A DNA stretch of 64,000 nt. Origin: Stercorarius parasiticus (taxonomy: Eukaryota; Chordata; Aves; Charadriiformes; Stercorariidae). The stretch lies in NCBI GenBank assembly GCA_013396915.1, contig VWZL01001298.1, positions 248,001 to 312,000 on the forward strand, given 5' to 3'. A program made the translations under genes and the position numbers. Shown piece by piece: positions 36,966-48,620 of the stretch (position 1 is its first letter; each line of letters starts with the position of its first letter). Under the pieces are notes generated by a model. It saw nothing but the letters and a program-made list of their open reading frames with translations, ran no database searches and had not been told where the DNA came from.

Positions 36966-38455
36966 TCCACCCTTATTTGGGCCCTCAGAATCTATTATTC
37001 TGCTACAAAGTGAGAGCAACTGTGTGAGATATTTTTTGAGATCAATAAGGAGAACTAGGCAACCCTTTCCTCTCTCATGGGCTACATTCTGGCTTGAGAA
37101 AAAAGAACCCTTTGCCTCACAGAAACTCTCCCTCTCATGCTCTTTCCCCTAAGGCAAGGGGGAATTTTCAACATCTTTAATACAACAAGATGCTTTATGG
37201 GCAATATTATTTTTGGGCAGGTGTTTATCAAAGCTCCTTTTTCTCTGGGTTTTGCTAAGGCTCATCACTCTGTTAGTGCTGTTAGGGCCTGGTTGTGTTA
37301 GATGCCAGACTAGAACAGGTGAGGAGATGGAGTCTAAATCATCCTGAAACAACACGTTAGAGCATGATCCTAAATTAAAGAGTAAGAGAAGTATTGTTTT
37401 CCTAGATTGCCTTTTTACTTTCTCAGGTCCCATGTCTGACAACGTAAACCTCCACACCTGTGCTGAGATTTATCATTACTGGGGCTTCTTGGGAATTCTG
37501 TGCTTTCACTATTGGAGTGAGAGGATTAGAATTTCTTGGGACACAGATTCAGTCTGGTCACAGTAGCCAGGACTTTGAGCAGGTGTAAGTCAGAACAGTA
37601 TGAGACACCTCTCATGTAAGAAGAAACTAAATTGATGGCTTCATCCCCAAGAACTGCTGGATTTTGTGGTGGGTGTCTTTCCTTGCAGCTATCCATACTT
37701 TCCTGGGGATGGGGAGGAAGGATATCAATGCTCAAATGGAATTGTTAGCCTGTTAGATTTAAGACTTATCCCTATCAGGTACAATAACTGCACAGCAACA
37801 GGCCAATTGATATTTATTTCTGGCATACAAATAGCCATTGTCCCAGTTACACAGATTATAGTCATACCTGAACCAGACACATTTTCACTGTTCTGCTCGT
37901 AACATTTCTGTATAAACTGTCATCTTCCTTAGACTTACCAAGCAATTTGAATGGCAAAATAGCATATTTTCAATAGGAAAATTATCAACAATGGTCTGGG
38001 TCTCAGGATAGCAGGGGGACCATAAACTAGCTCAACAAGCCAGCTGAGAATTTCCCTGGAGAATTTTCCCATCTCTTGGCATAGGGGACATCTCAGGGAT
38101 ATGGCCAGGAGGCAGGGAGGAAAGGGGTGTGCACTGTGGCATAATCCTTGGGGGATATTTGTTAAAGCATCCCCAAGGTTGCCCTTAATTGTGTTGTGGG
38201 CTGAACTGGCTCCTAACCAACTGCTGGGGTGTGAGAACTACAAATATAGCAGAAGCACCTTTCTTTCCTCCACCTTCCAGCTGCAGAAAGCACAGTTTGG
38301 CCGGGGTGCACAAAGTGAGCCTTCTGGCTTTTTCTTGCAGCTGAGCTTCTGTGCTGTCACATGTCACTGGATCCTTGCTCATCCCTGGGACAACTGTCAA
38401 CAAAACAAGCTGGATATCTTGCTTATTTCCGTAATTTACACCTCTCAAAAAGTGA
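36966..38455. other. Non-coding interval, nothing recognised
   Basis: No supported gene or repeat. Confidence 0.5.
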
Positions 38456-38474
38456 ACACGCACACACACACACA
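38456..38474. repeat. (CA)n microsatellite, short
   Basis: About nine CA units followed by AAATAAAAT. Confidence 0.9.
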
Positions 38475-41400
38475 AAATAAAATCCTGATGTGGGTGTCTA
38501 CATGTGTGCTTTCCAGAGCAAAGTGGAAATGGACAGTAGGAGAAATAACACCTGTTCTATAATTTAGGTACCTATTCTAGGGAGGTGTTAACTAATCATG
38601 AAAAAGAGACAAGTTATTTTACCACACACAAAGACAGAAATCGTACCAGACCCAGTGTTTTCCCCACTCTTCTCCCTGCTAGTGTTTTATGCTTTCTTTT
38701 TTTCCCTACTTCGTGGACAGCTACTCATGATACCAGTTTTGAGGTATTCATTTTTTCACAGGTTCTACATTTTGCGTGGTTCCTGTTAGGTGAATAAAGC
38801 TAGACCAACACTAGGCTTTTGTACATATCTGTGAGATATTTGAAGAAACCTCATTTCCCCAACAGCAAGTCCCCTCCCCATCCTTTTGCCTTTGTGGACA
38901 TGTACTTTAATAACAATTCCACCTAGCACAAAACCTCCCAGTATGTTTTGCAGCATAGGCAGATACCTGTCAGCTAGGACTTCAACCATGGCCTTAGGAA
39001 AGTCACAGACAGAAAATCCAGTAGTTGCTGCATGACCGTCCACACAGCTCATCAATCAGAAAAGAGCAATGCCCGGTTTTCTAAGCTCCTCTTTGTCCTG
39101 TATCAGTTGCCATGAAAAATCATCTGTATCTAGCAGTTATGCCTTAGCTCAACCAAGAGTTGGAGACAACAAAGTGGATCTTCACATGAGAAAACTTTGG
39201 GTACCAGAGGCTATATGTAGACAGCACTAAGCACACTAGTCTGAAAATGACACTGTTGTGGGCAATTACAGGAAAGAGCCATGTCAGAGAGCCAACACTC
39301 CAAATTAACCGACCTAACACAGATTAGTGCAGAATGATAATACTTTCTGCCCTTTATTTTGTGTTGCTTTTTCTGCAGGATTTACTGAAAAATACTTCCC
39401 TTTGAGGAAACTAAGAAAAATACACAGGGACTGTTTTTTTCTTCTAAATTGTTCTGACCACTTCAGGCAATCCTGCTGGGATTTGTCTTACTGCAAGTGC
39501 CCTATAAACTCCCACCTACCTCCGCTTCATACCCTCCACCCAGCAGAGGCCCTGCTGCTTATGCTACACCCTAACACAGAGCTGGAGAAAGATTATGAAA
39601 CAGGGAAACTATCCAGGAACAAAATTGCATATTTTTTTTTCCGTCTTCCAGAGGTAAATAAAAAGTCAAGCCCATCTGACAATGGGAAATGGGATTCAAA
39701 GCAAAAATAGAACCTCACATTTTGTCAGATATCCAAGGTTTTTTTCTGGTGAGAGGTTTTCATAAGCACTATAACCCCTTTTGGTGGGGTTACATCACCA
39801 TTTGATCTAAACCCCCACAGTAAGACTACATCTGCTACTAAGCTGTGTTGTAAATGTCTTTAATTTTTATATTTCATCTGAAGGGAGTTGTTAAAGTGGG
39901 TTTACAGGGTGATGGCTCTTTGAATAAAAGACATCAGGACTGAAGCAAAGCTCTGCATGACACTTAATTTTCACTCTAATAAGCCCTCCTAAAACATTAC
40001 AAGATTTTGTTTTTCCCTGAACTTGCTTTCCCTTCCTGCATGATTATTCTTTTTTTTTTTAATTATTTTTCCTCCCTCTTTTTTTTTAAGGACACATTTG
40101 AGGAGAATGGTTTTATTTTTGCCCAGATGACACCACTTCTCTTTTCACCCTAAGCCAGATGTGCTCCTCTCTCTGAGCAAAAGAAATCTCTCTGAAGTCT
40201 TTTTTCAAAGCCATTGCTTTTATTTAGTCTTTTTTTTAGTCTTTTTTTTTTTTTTTTACTGTTCTTCTGGACTCTCTGGGGCCTTTAGTTTGACTTTTGT
40301 CTGTGAGGGTGGGAAGGGATCCTCCAATATGTTTGTGCTCAAATTTTAAGGTCCCTTTGGATGTGTTCTCCAATACATGAAAAGGTCCTGTGCTGGCTGA
40401 GCACAGCCTAAGTGTGGGACCCTTCTTGATCACCTGGAGGGGTCATTGTAGAGCAAGCACGAAGTATTATCTTTCCCAGTCCCAAGTGCTTTTATTGACT
40501 CATTTTGCCCTGAATAACAGACAAGAAAGAAAATGTGGAGTCCAGGCTTTTGGCATGGCAACTCAGATCTGAGTATATTTCCACATAGCCATCAAACCTG
40601 GCTGGTTTGTTTTTTTGTTTGAGGGTCTTGTTTTTGTTCTGGAGAACAAAACAAATTATTATGGATTGTGGACCTTGGTCATCCAGCTGAAAAATGCAAG
40701 AAAAGAAAAATCTGCCTCATTAAAGAAAAGGAAGGAATAATATCAATATTTACAATCTGACAAACAGAACATAGAAAACCAAGAGGTCCATCTGCAATGT
40801 GATATTAATCTGGAGAACAATGTTGTCAAAATGCAGGGAGATTCTGCAGCCGTTAGAATTAAGGGAATTACGTGTTTGCATCTCTTTGGAGATGTGGGTT
40901 TGAAAAGATTTCAAGTATGTAAGAGCAGCATGGGCCATGTTCACCAGGCAGGCCTGAACCCAGAATTTGGTGTTGTAATTCAACCTGGGGCTTCTGGATT
41001 ATGGAACACACAGAAATTACCAGCTAGATGAGATGAGAAATACTTTTCTTTCTTTTAAACCAAGAAACAGTAACGAGGTTCCTAAAGGAGTATTATTATT
41101 ACTGCAACAGTAAGGTATTGAAACCAAGCACTCAAAAGTCAGTAAATTTCATAAACAGATTTTTCCCGCAAGATTTATACAACCATATTGTGTATTTATT
41201 TTTGATTCGCAATTTCATTGTGAAATATACATTTTAATGGATTATATTTGTCATTAGTGCACACCATAAATACAACAGTAATCATCAGATTCATAGCTAG
41301 CACTCATGCAGAGCTGTACATAATCACAATTCTCTACAAACATATTTGCCTCATGCTCAGAGTTCAAGTGGTAATTCCTGAATAAAGAACAGTGGAGATC

Positions 41401-41724
41401 AGACTTGTGTAACACTCAGAACCATCTGTGCTCCTGGGGCTGTAGAGTGCAGACAAACGCCTGACTCCCTACTCCAAAGTCCTTCTTGTCTGGACTGTTT
41501 TCCTATGCTGGTATATTCATGCTTTCATTAAAATCAGCAAGAATAACTGAAGCCCAGAGCATGCACCAGTTCCCTAAAAATGCAGGGGCTTACTGCCCAT
41601 TTCTCAACACATAGAGTCTGTAGAGATACAATATTAATTTGATTTCTAGCATAGATATAATCTACTTAGATTCGAGCTATTCTCTTTCATGCTATCCTGT
41701 TAATATGTTTGGATATACACCCTT
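38475..41724. other. Non-coding interval with T-rich runs
   Basis: Poly-T/poly-pyrimidine runs occur near 40,050-40,090 and 40,230-40,258. From about 41,060 to 41,400 the sequence becomes AT-rich and unique-looking, possibly regulatory. The longest frame (39,327-39,710) is unrecognised. Confidence 0.45.
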
Positions 41725-41930
41725 CCCCAGCTTCAGAAAACTTCTGAAAACCCACCTTTCTGTGAGGCGTGCCAGGTGCTGGACTACTCCCCGCTCTGTG
41801 GGTGTTCTTCCTCAAATTATTTTGTTTGTATTGAGTCGTGCCTTCAGGGCCTTATCTTGCATTCCTTGCACACCCAACGTTCACTGAAGTTGATGGAGAT
41901 ACAAAAGGCAGGCCTTTAGCTTGTGCTGGG
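41725..41930 (+). mobile_element. Possible LINE ORF2 C-terminal remnant
   Basis: The plus strand encodes PSFRKLLKTHLSVRRAR at about 41,730-41,780, close to the 'sFKklLKTHLFrqAF' motif near the C-terminus of ORF2 in several vertebrate LINEs (CR1/L2/L3 type). Downstream 'ttcactgaagttgatggag' resembles old repeat tail sequence. Evidence is limited to these short matches. Confidence 0.3.
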
Positions 41931-42349
41931 ATCTACTGAGCTTTCTCCTAATTCTGCCTCTGTTGCGGGCTCCACTGTCCTAAATCCTGAGGACTGGGGA
42001 CCGCACAATCTTTTCTGAGTGAGGTGCAACCTCTCTTCCTGAGTTCAGCACCCTCACTCTCCTTCTTTTTTTTTTTTTCTTCTTTTTTTCTTTTCTGGGA
42101 CAGGGAGGTGGCATCTGCATAAGTATGATGTTGCATGTGCTGCTGTCATGGACACCTCTGCTTCCTGAATTCAGCAGGCACTAATGCTTTGTTTCTCAAA
42201 CCACTTATATGCTGCTATCCAAGACTGAAAAACTCTCATTTCTTCCACTTACTACCCTCTGAAAAAAATCACTGCTTCAATGTTTGTGGTATGTGCATTA
42301 TATTATAGTCTTAGTGATTCTTTCATATCTATCCTTATAAAAACAGACT
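41931..42349. other. Non-coding interval with a T/C-rich run
   Basis: A T-rich pyrimidine run lies at about 42,060-42,094. Nothing else is recognised. Confidence 0.5.
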
Positions 42350-42660
42350 TAGCAAAGTTAATTAGGGGTAATTTGCATTCAAGCTATTCATTATTTACTT
42401 ATCTTTGAACTGCAAACTGTAGGAATGCCATTTGTTCATTAAAATTTCCAATCTTTGCCCACTTTCCCTTTGATAGCACAGTGGTTAAAGAAAGTTGTGC
42501 TTAGCTGCTGACTAACCATTCTCTGCACACTGCAGAGATGGCTGCAGGCCATTATTTCAGCATTAGAAAGTAGTTAATATTGAATGCCATGAAGTTAAAT
42601 TTGTGTTCATTTACTTATTATGTTGGAAACCAGTTGTTCGTTCTGAACAAATTTCCCAGC
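42350..42660. promoter_or_regulatory. Candidate enhancer-like element with POU/homeodomain words
   Basis: Within 60 bp lie TTAATTA (42,358-42,364), a perfect octamer ATTTGCAT (42,371-42,378) and a TCF/LEF-type CTTTGAA (42,403-42,409). Repeat-free AT-rich sequence continues to about 42,660. Motif clustering suggests a developmental enhancer. This is inferred, not demonstrated. Confidence 0.3.
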
Positions 42661-43865
42661 ACTTCTCTCAGCTAAACTCCACAGATTCTAAAAACATGCA
42701 GTAACAATATTGAGAAGGTGAGGAGGTTTGGAACTGGGTAAAAAGGAGGATTATAACAGATCTCTGAAAAAAAGACGCTGCTGCAAACCCCTGCCCTGGA
42801 TAAGGCTTCTTTAATTATCACAGTCACTAGCCTTTTTAGTTCCTTTTAATAGTACTAGGAAAAAATATCTGCTTTTTATTGTTAACCACTAATGTCTGAA
42901 CAATTACATATCTGTTAATTCCTCAGAAGCTCTTACTGTGTGCTGCTTACAGATATTGTAAGTTGAAAAGAGATGCAATGGCAATTGTCTTGCTGACAGG
43001 GAAGAAGAAGGACTCACTTCTTAGTTAGTTAACAGGGATTCTCTTCAAGTATCTTTTTGGTAACTTGGCTATACCTGTCTAAGGTGCAGGAATGACACCT
43101 CCACAGCAAGAACCACATAGGCAAGATGAGAACGCACTGGCTAGAAAAGTAACCTCAGCTGAGGGCTGCAAGGCTGGCCAGATCCTGGTGTGCTGGGTGG
43201 ACTGGGGCAAATCATCGAGAACAAGTCTGGGCAGTTAGTGCCTACTCAGGGATTGCTATTTGACAATGCCTCTGTTTGATTTTCCTCTTCCAATGCAACC
43301 TAAAAACAATGACATCTTCTAACACTCCCTCCCCCTTCCCTCCATCTCTTGAACTAATGAGCAAATAAGGAAAGAAAATTAAAGAATAAAAAATGTAAGC
43401 AGTGATAGGGTGAGATCAATAAACTGTGGATTGCTAGCACTGAGTGAGCCTGAGTAATCTTCTGCATATTGCATGTTGAGTTAACTTGCAAGAGAAATAT
43501 GTTCCCTCTTATTGTCCTGTGTCTCATTGTGGAAAAGGAAGCAGGGACTGCAAATTAAAATACCCTTGATTTAGGTTCTGAAGGGAGTGCCCAGGAGTTC
43601 TTCCTCTATTGCCACACGCTAGAAATTGAGCTGTCTGCACCATTACACTATAATGAGAATATTTTATTATTGTTTTCAGCCTGTGACTTCTGTTGTACTG
43701 TTACCCCACCCCGCCAACCCCTAACAAAAAGTCCACTAAAGATGCTTTTGTGAGTAGCATCAGCAAAAGATGCTACTCTACATCGGCACAGGACTGCTGC
43801 TTCAGACTCTCTGCTACAGAACAGAAGGTGAAAGGTACATGAATAGTAACCCATGTGATAATATA
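42661..43865. other. Non-coding interval, nothing recognised
   Basis: No supported gene or repeat. Confidence 0.5.
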
Positions 43866-43893
43866 CTTACGCCAGCAAACATGCTGGCATAAG
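43866..43893. repeat. Hairpin: 12-bp inverted repeat with 4-nt loop
   Basis: The arms CTTACGCCAGCA and TGCTGGCATAAG pair at 11 of 12 positions (plus a G:T-type mismatch) around the loop AACA. It could be a remnant of a palindromic mobile element or a chance hairpin. It is too short for a canonical microRNA precursor as it stands. Confidence 0.8.
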
Positions 43894-45360
43894 AGGGTTG
43901 AAGATTTCCTGAGCTGAAATGTACGACACTGAGGATTATTCACTGGGTACCTATGGGACTAAGAGGAGCTCAGCCAGAAGTGGACAACTAATAACAGTGA
44001 ACTATGTTTATAGACATGTTTGCATCACATGAGCTTTGCACAAATAATGAGAAGTCTCTGAGTCACCAGTCCAGGGAAAGTACGGCCCTTAAGGACAGTT
44101 CCTTTTCTTCCACCATCAAAGATTTTACTCGGGCTAATGCTGGTGAGCAGCAATTTCCCCAAGTCGCAGAACAAGGGAGGAAGGGTGGAGGTCTCTTCAG
44201 TCCAAAAGGAACCTATAAGAAAAGTTAGAGCAAGAATGAAAAAAAAATAAAGGCTTGACAGGTTATTAATTTTACACACAGGCAGTCAATTCATGTGGAG
44301 TATGGCTACCACGGTGACAATGGAGATAAATTTGCAATGCACTAGGCCCACAGGTGAAAGAAAATAAGGAAGTTTAAGAAACAGAAGAAAACTCACAGGA
44401 ACAGAATATTTAGTATTTATATACAGTTGTAGTTCTCACTCTAGCAAATAGCAGCCAGCTTCTACAGAGCTAGAAATGCTGTCTTCTTCTTTTGAAGTCT
44501 GGGTATGACAGAGCAGAAAGTGAGCAATACCACAGACTTCAGTGTAATTACTCAGATGGGAACCCATGTTTACACCTCCCTTGCTAGGATCTGCCAAACC
44601 AAATTAGTAAGTTGGGTTTTCCCATCTACAGCTGGTGGAATTGAATACCACACACTGTATATATGGTGCTGATAGTGGTGAAATAGGCTGTATTTTTTCC
44701 CTGCTTTCTGAAAGGAGAAGAGAAACTTATGTTTAAAGAAAGGAAACTCATTCAAACTGCATGTAAGACCATTTTCTCAGCGAATGGTGTCTACTTACTC
44801 TTTACTTCTAAGCTCTCTCATGTCAAAAATCACCACTTTGTCACAAAGGGGACGTGTAAAGGGCAGCTGAAGAAATTAAAGAATCTGTGTGCTGGATTTA
44901 CTTACGTTTGCATAAGAATAGGCTACTTTCTAATCTCTTGAGCTTCCAAAGGAAATACTCTGGAGGGTCAAAAGAGAATAATTTAATTACCTCGGAGATT
45001 CACAAGAAATTAGGCTTCAGTGATGCCTAGGATCGGTTAAATTAATAAGGAATATGCTTCAGTCAGAATATTTGACAGTTATAAAGAGAAATTCTGGCAC
45101 CAGTGCATTTCCATTGGCTTCAGTAGGGTCAAGATTTAGCTCATATAAGCAATAAACCCAAGATGACTACTGAGTGGGCTGATTCAGGCCACTGTTAGTC
45201 TTCTAGAAGAGATCAGCACACTGCTTCCAAAATGATCTTTCTGTTTGCTACAGGCTTGATTTTTCTGAGGTCAGTTCCATCTGTGTGGCTACAGCCCTAA
45301 AACAGTCAAGTGGAAACAATATAAAAGGCTAAATACAGTAGCATTTGAGTGAGGGATTTC
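43894..45360. other. Non-coding interval; possible old repeat near 45,090
   Basis: 'ccattggcttcagtagggtc' around 45,110 resembles the palindromic ATTGACTTCAATGGG word common in old bird/reptile repeats. No gene is visible. Confidence 0.4.
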
Positions 45361-45396
45361 GGGGGGGGGGCGTGGGTGGCGGGGCGTGTTGAGGGG
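45361..45396 (+). repeat. G-rich patch with G-quadruplex pattern
   Basis: Ten consecutive G bases (45,361-45,370), then GGG, GGGG and GGGG tracts separated by 3-, 4- and 8-nt loops. A T7-A7 run follows at about 45,414-45,427. It matches a G4-forming pattern on the plus strand. Confidence 0.75.
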
Positions 45397-45527
45397 CCTG
45401 TGTGTCTGTTAGGTTTTTTTAAAAAAAGGTTCAAAAAATTTTTGTAATGTCTTGGAAACTGCAATGCTCAAAGGGAAGGCCGTGGCAATACACAAAAACA
45501 AAAGGCCATGCAAGAGCATGAGAAAGA

Positions 45528-45618
45528 GCCAAATTCTGATCTCTAAGCACAGAACCAATCCAGCGTTATGAAACAATTTTCCTCTGGATTTACACCAAAA
45601 TAGTGTGGCCCAGAGTGT
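45528..45618. repeat. Old interspersed repeat, TTACAC family, copy 4
   Basis: Starts with 'agccaaattctgatctc', later 'ctctggatttacacc' and 'agtgtggcccagagtgt'. Both edges of the family are present in the expected order. Confidence 0.5.
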
Positions 45619-45999
45619 AACCATTTCTTTTATCATGAGCCTAAAACCAGATCACTTTGCTTTGATACCTCGTTTTGGCTGCAATTGCACATGCATGTAC
45701 CCACACACATGCACTCACATTCTCTTCAATAGCCTTTCAGTCAAGCCACAGAGCTGTATGGTCTCTCCTGGATAAGCTGTGTTAAATTAAAATTAAACAT
45801 CACCAAGCTTTGTGCTCAGCCTCCCTCTGTGAATGCTCTGCTGCGGGTGTGCAGGGGGTTAATATCACAAATGTTCCACAGGAGGTTACTGGGATTCAGT
45901 TTCAGCTAACATTTATTTTGCCAGCTCCTGTTCACTTTCATCTCTGCTTATGAACACTATTATCTTGTTTGTAATAATATATATAGATCACTGCAGCTG
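45619..45999. other. Non-coding interval, nothing recognised
   Basis: No supported feature. Confidence 0.5.
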
Positions 46000-46560
46000 C
46001 GCTCTGCAAAATTCATCCATTTTTTGAACTTTGCAAAAAAAATTCTGCAAGTCTTTTATCACATTACTGAGCCTTGTGAATTCACACACCTTCCCAGCCT
46101 GGCCTCTCAAACAAATTGTAAGCAGGCGTGGGTTTGCAAACCTTTCGCTGGGAATAGACTATCATGTTTCTAATGTAACCTCACACCCAATGTGGTTTTG
46201 CTTAATTGTGAGCTGTTGTTTTTAAAAAAGGACTAAGTCACTTCAGCTCCTTTGCTTTTTGTCTATTCCTATTGTTAATTTCCTGTTACAGGCATTACCT
46301 TCGGCATATGACACGTGCAGCTGGTCAGCATACTGTGCCTGAACTCTTCTGTCCCTTGCTCAATAGATTGCCAGTAATAATATTAATATCTAACACTTAT
46401 ATAGCACTTTTCCTATCCCACAAACACAGCTTCCTGCGATGGAATCAGCAGTGCTAATTATTGACGGACACTGGAAGGGCTATTAGCGTATTTGACATTT
46501 TCTTTCACGAACTTACAGAAGCGCGATAAGTGGCATGCTTTTCCTTAGACATGATGTAAC
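46000..46560. promoter_or_regulatory. Candidate conserved non-coding element containing an old repeat word
   Basis: Unique-looking, moderately AT-rich sequence with TTAATTG, TAATAATATTAATA and GCTAATTATTGAC words. At 46,376-46,430 'aacacttatatagcactttt' matches the start of an ancient amniote repeat (TATATAGCGCTTTTCATC). It may therefore be an exapted repeat inside a conserved element. This is inferred from texture only. Confidence 0.25.
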
Positions 46561-47409
46561 TCCAGTAATATTTGTACTTTAAAATTCAGTCAGCCAAAAG
46601 AAGGAAATGGGCCTTTTTAAACAACCTGCACAGTATAGATGCCTTAAAAGGCAGATGGAAGACTAAAGAAGCAGGGCTAGACTTGAATTTACACTAAAAT
46701 TTCCAGCAGAAAATCCTCTCATGGTATATTTTCTGTGGCTTTATTCTAGAAAGGCACAAAAAGCAACCTCTTGGCTGTAAGTTCTTCATGTTTACCTATC
46801 TCGCTATTACTACAGTACAGCTTACAATGGAGCTATTATTCCAGAAATTGAATGGTGTGATAAAATAATTGACTTCCTTACTAGTTTCCCAGTCTTCTTC
46901 CTCTTCAAGAATCAGAAGTCATTGAATGACTAGGTCAGAGCTCTATTCTGCTTTTCTCATTTTGAGACAGAAAAAGGCAGACTAACTTTCAAAGCCTCTA
47001 CCCTAGGCTTTCAAGAAGGCAGAGTGTAGGAGAAAGAATAGAAAAGGAAACAAAAAGGAAATGAAATGGAGATTTCAGTAGTTTAGACCTTGTGCTCAGC
47101 AGTCCACAAGATCAAACTCACTCCTCTCCATGCAGCAGCTGGTATCAATGCTCTTGCATTGTTCAAACAAGTTCCAGCATTTAGTGAGCTGCGGTGCTGC
47201 CTTCTACCGCACTTCTGTAGAGGCCGCCTCTCCGGTTGTGACTGAAGTGTGCCTTCCAGAAGCAGCTTTGCATTAGTTTCACAAAGCCAGACAGCACCTG
47301 TCCTTGAGGCTTAAAAAAAGATAGTAAAGGGAAGGAGAGAGTAATATCTCTTCGGCCTCTGCTGCTATCGCTCTCCCTTTATATTTCATTTAGAGCAAAA
47401 TGTGAACAA
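46561..47409. other. Non-coding interval, nothing recognised
   Basis: No supported gene or repeat. Confidence 0.5.
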
Positions 47410-47870
47410 AGAAAGAGTGTTAGACATGCACACTGTAATGAAAATCCATGACTGTACTGTGCATTCATAATTATTTTATAAATAAATGGCTTCTGGAGAG
47501 CCACATCTGTCTCTTCCCACAGAGTGTATGTCTTTCATTAATGTATTACAGGCCGAATGAAGCCAGCCTGAGTGCTGTGCTTGCATCTTCCTCTTCCTCT
47601 CCATCATTGTCCATGGATAGGTTTTTGTGGTTCGGAGAGAGCTGCAAGCCCCACACATCTCTGCAGGACTGATGGCTCGTCAATAACATTAGCCAGCATT
47701 ATGGTCTGCATCGGTGTAGAACAGAATCAATATGGCCAAGTAAAAAGTCTAATCAGTTGACATGACCATCTTCAGCAGGGCTCACGTTACAAGAAATGAG
47801 TTTTTTTAAGGAATCAGCATCAGCGCTGCTTATTCACCCCACACCAAGAAGCCTTGACGAAGATTTATTG
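47410..47870. promoter_or_regulatory. Candidate conserved non-coding element
   Basis: Repeat-free sequence with TTTTATAAATAAA (Cdx/Hox-like), CATTAATG and TAATTATTTTA words and balanced composition. Short unrelated frames exist on both strands. It is listed as enhancer-like on texture alone. Confidence 0.25.
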
Positions 47871-48136
47871 CTTCTTGTTTTCTTAGCAGTGCAGGATAAG
47901 CTGGTAAAAGTGAAATAATCATTCAGGTTAAAAGAATAATAAAGGCTGGGCTCTGCAAACACTGCCCACATTTTCCTAAGAAGCTGAAAGAGCCACTGTA
48001 GGGCACTCCGCTGTGTGGAAGGGAAGCTGTCTGCGCGAGGAAATAATAACAATTTAGGGACCTGAATACAGGGATTCATGCCCTTTGTCTGACTAGGTTG
48101 CATTCTGTTTTTCACCCTCTGTTTTTTTTTACTGAA

Positions 48137-48245
48137 GGGACAGATTCAGCTCTCATTTCTACTTGTGCAAATTGAAGTCACTTGGCTGAAAATAGGATTG
48201 TTCCAGATTTCTGTCAGTGTAAGTGAAAGCAGACTTTGGCAGTCA
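48137..48245. repeat. Old interspersed repeat, TTACAC family, copy 5
   Basis: 'cagattcagctctcatttct' then ACTTGTGCAAATTGAAGTCA, and on the far side 'gttccagatttctgtcagtg' followed by TAAGTGAAAGCAGACTTTGG. The two halves are roughly reverse complements of each other, showing the palindromic layout of the family best. Confidence 0.5.
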
Positions 48246-48568
48246 TGCCTATGGCAATGTACACATCTTAAAACAAGTTTCTCACTGATGCATAGCTTTA
48301 TCTATGTGGTAATTACAGAGCTGTTTTACAATCATAACCCTTCCTCTTTCTCCTCACCCCTCTGCATGCAGATTCACCCACAACACACGAGCAACAGGGG
48401 TGCAGCTATCAGATATTTCACTTTTATGAACTCTGCTGATCATCTGTTCTCGTTTGTCCAGTCATCTGAGGGAAACCCTGTTTAATCATGTGAGGGTAAA
48501 GCATTAGTGAAATCGTTAGTGCAGCATGGGCAGGCTAATAGGCCCATGCCTCAGCCATTTTTTTGCAG

Positions 48569-48620
48569 GCAACATGCCACCTACATCGGAGAGACTTCAG
48601 CAGTGTTATCGCCTAAACAG
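48569..48620 (+). other. Candidate 52-nt exon
   Basis: The acceptor cctcagccatttttttgcag precedes 52 nt and the donor AACAG|gtaaaa. Two frames are open. One (first base completing a split codon) reads QHATYIGETSAVLSPKQ. The other contains an ATG and reads NMPPTSERLQQCYRLN. Neither is recognised. It lies between candidate conserved elements, which makes it worth testing, but no partner exon was identified. Confidence 0.25.

Noticed and set aside
38101..38562. 153-codon plus-strand frame
   Set aside because: It runs through a (CA)n microsatellite read as THTHTHT and shows no known domain.
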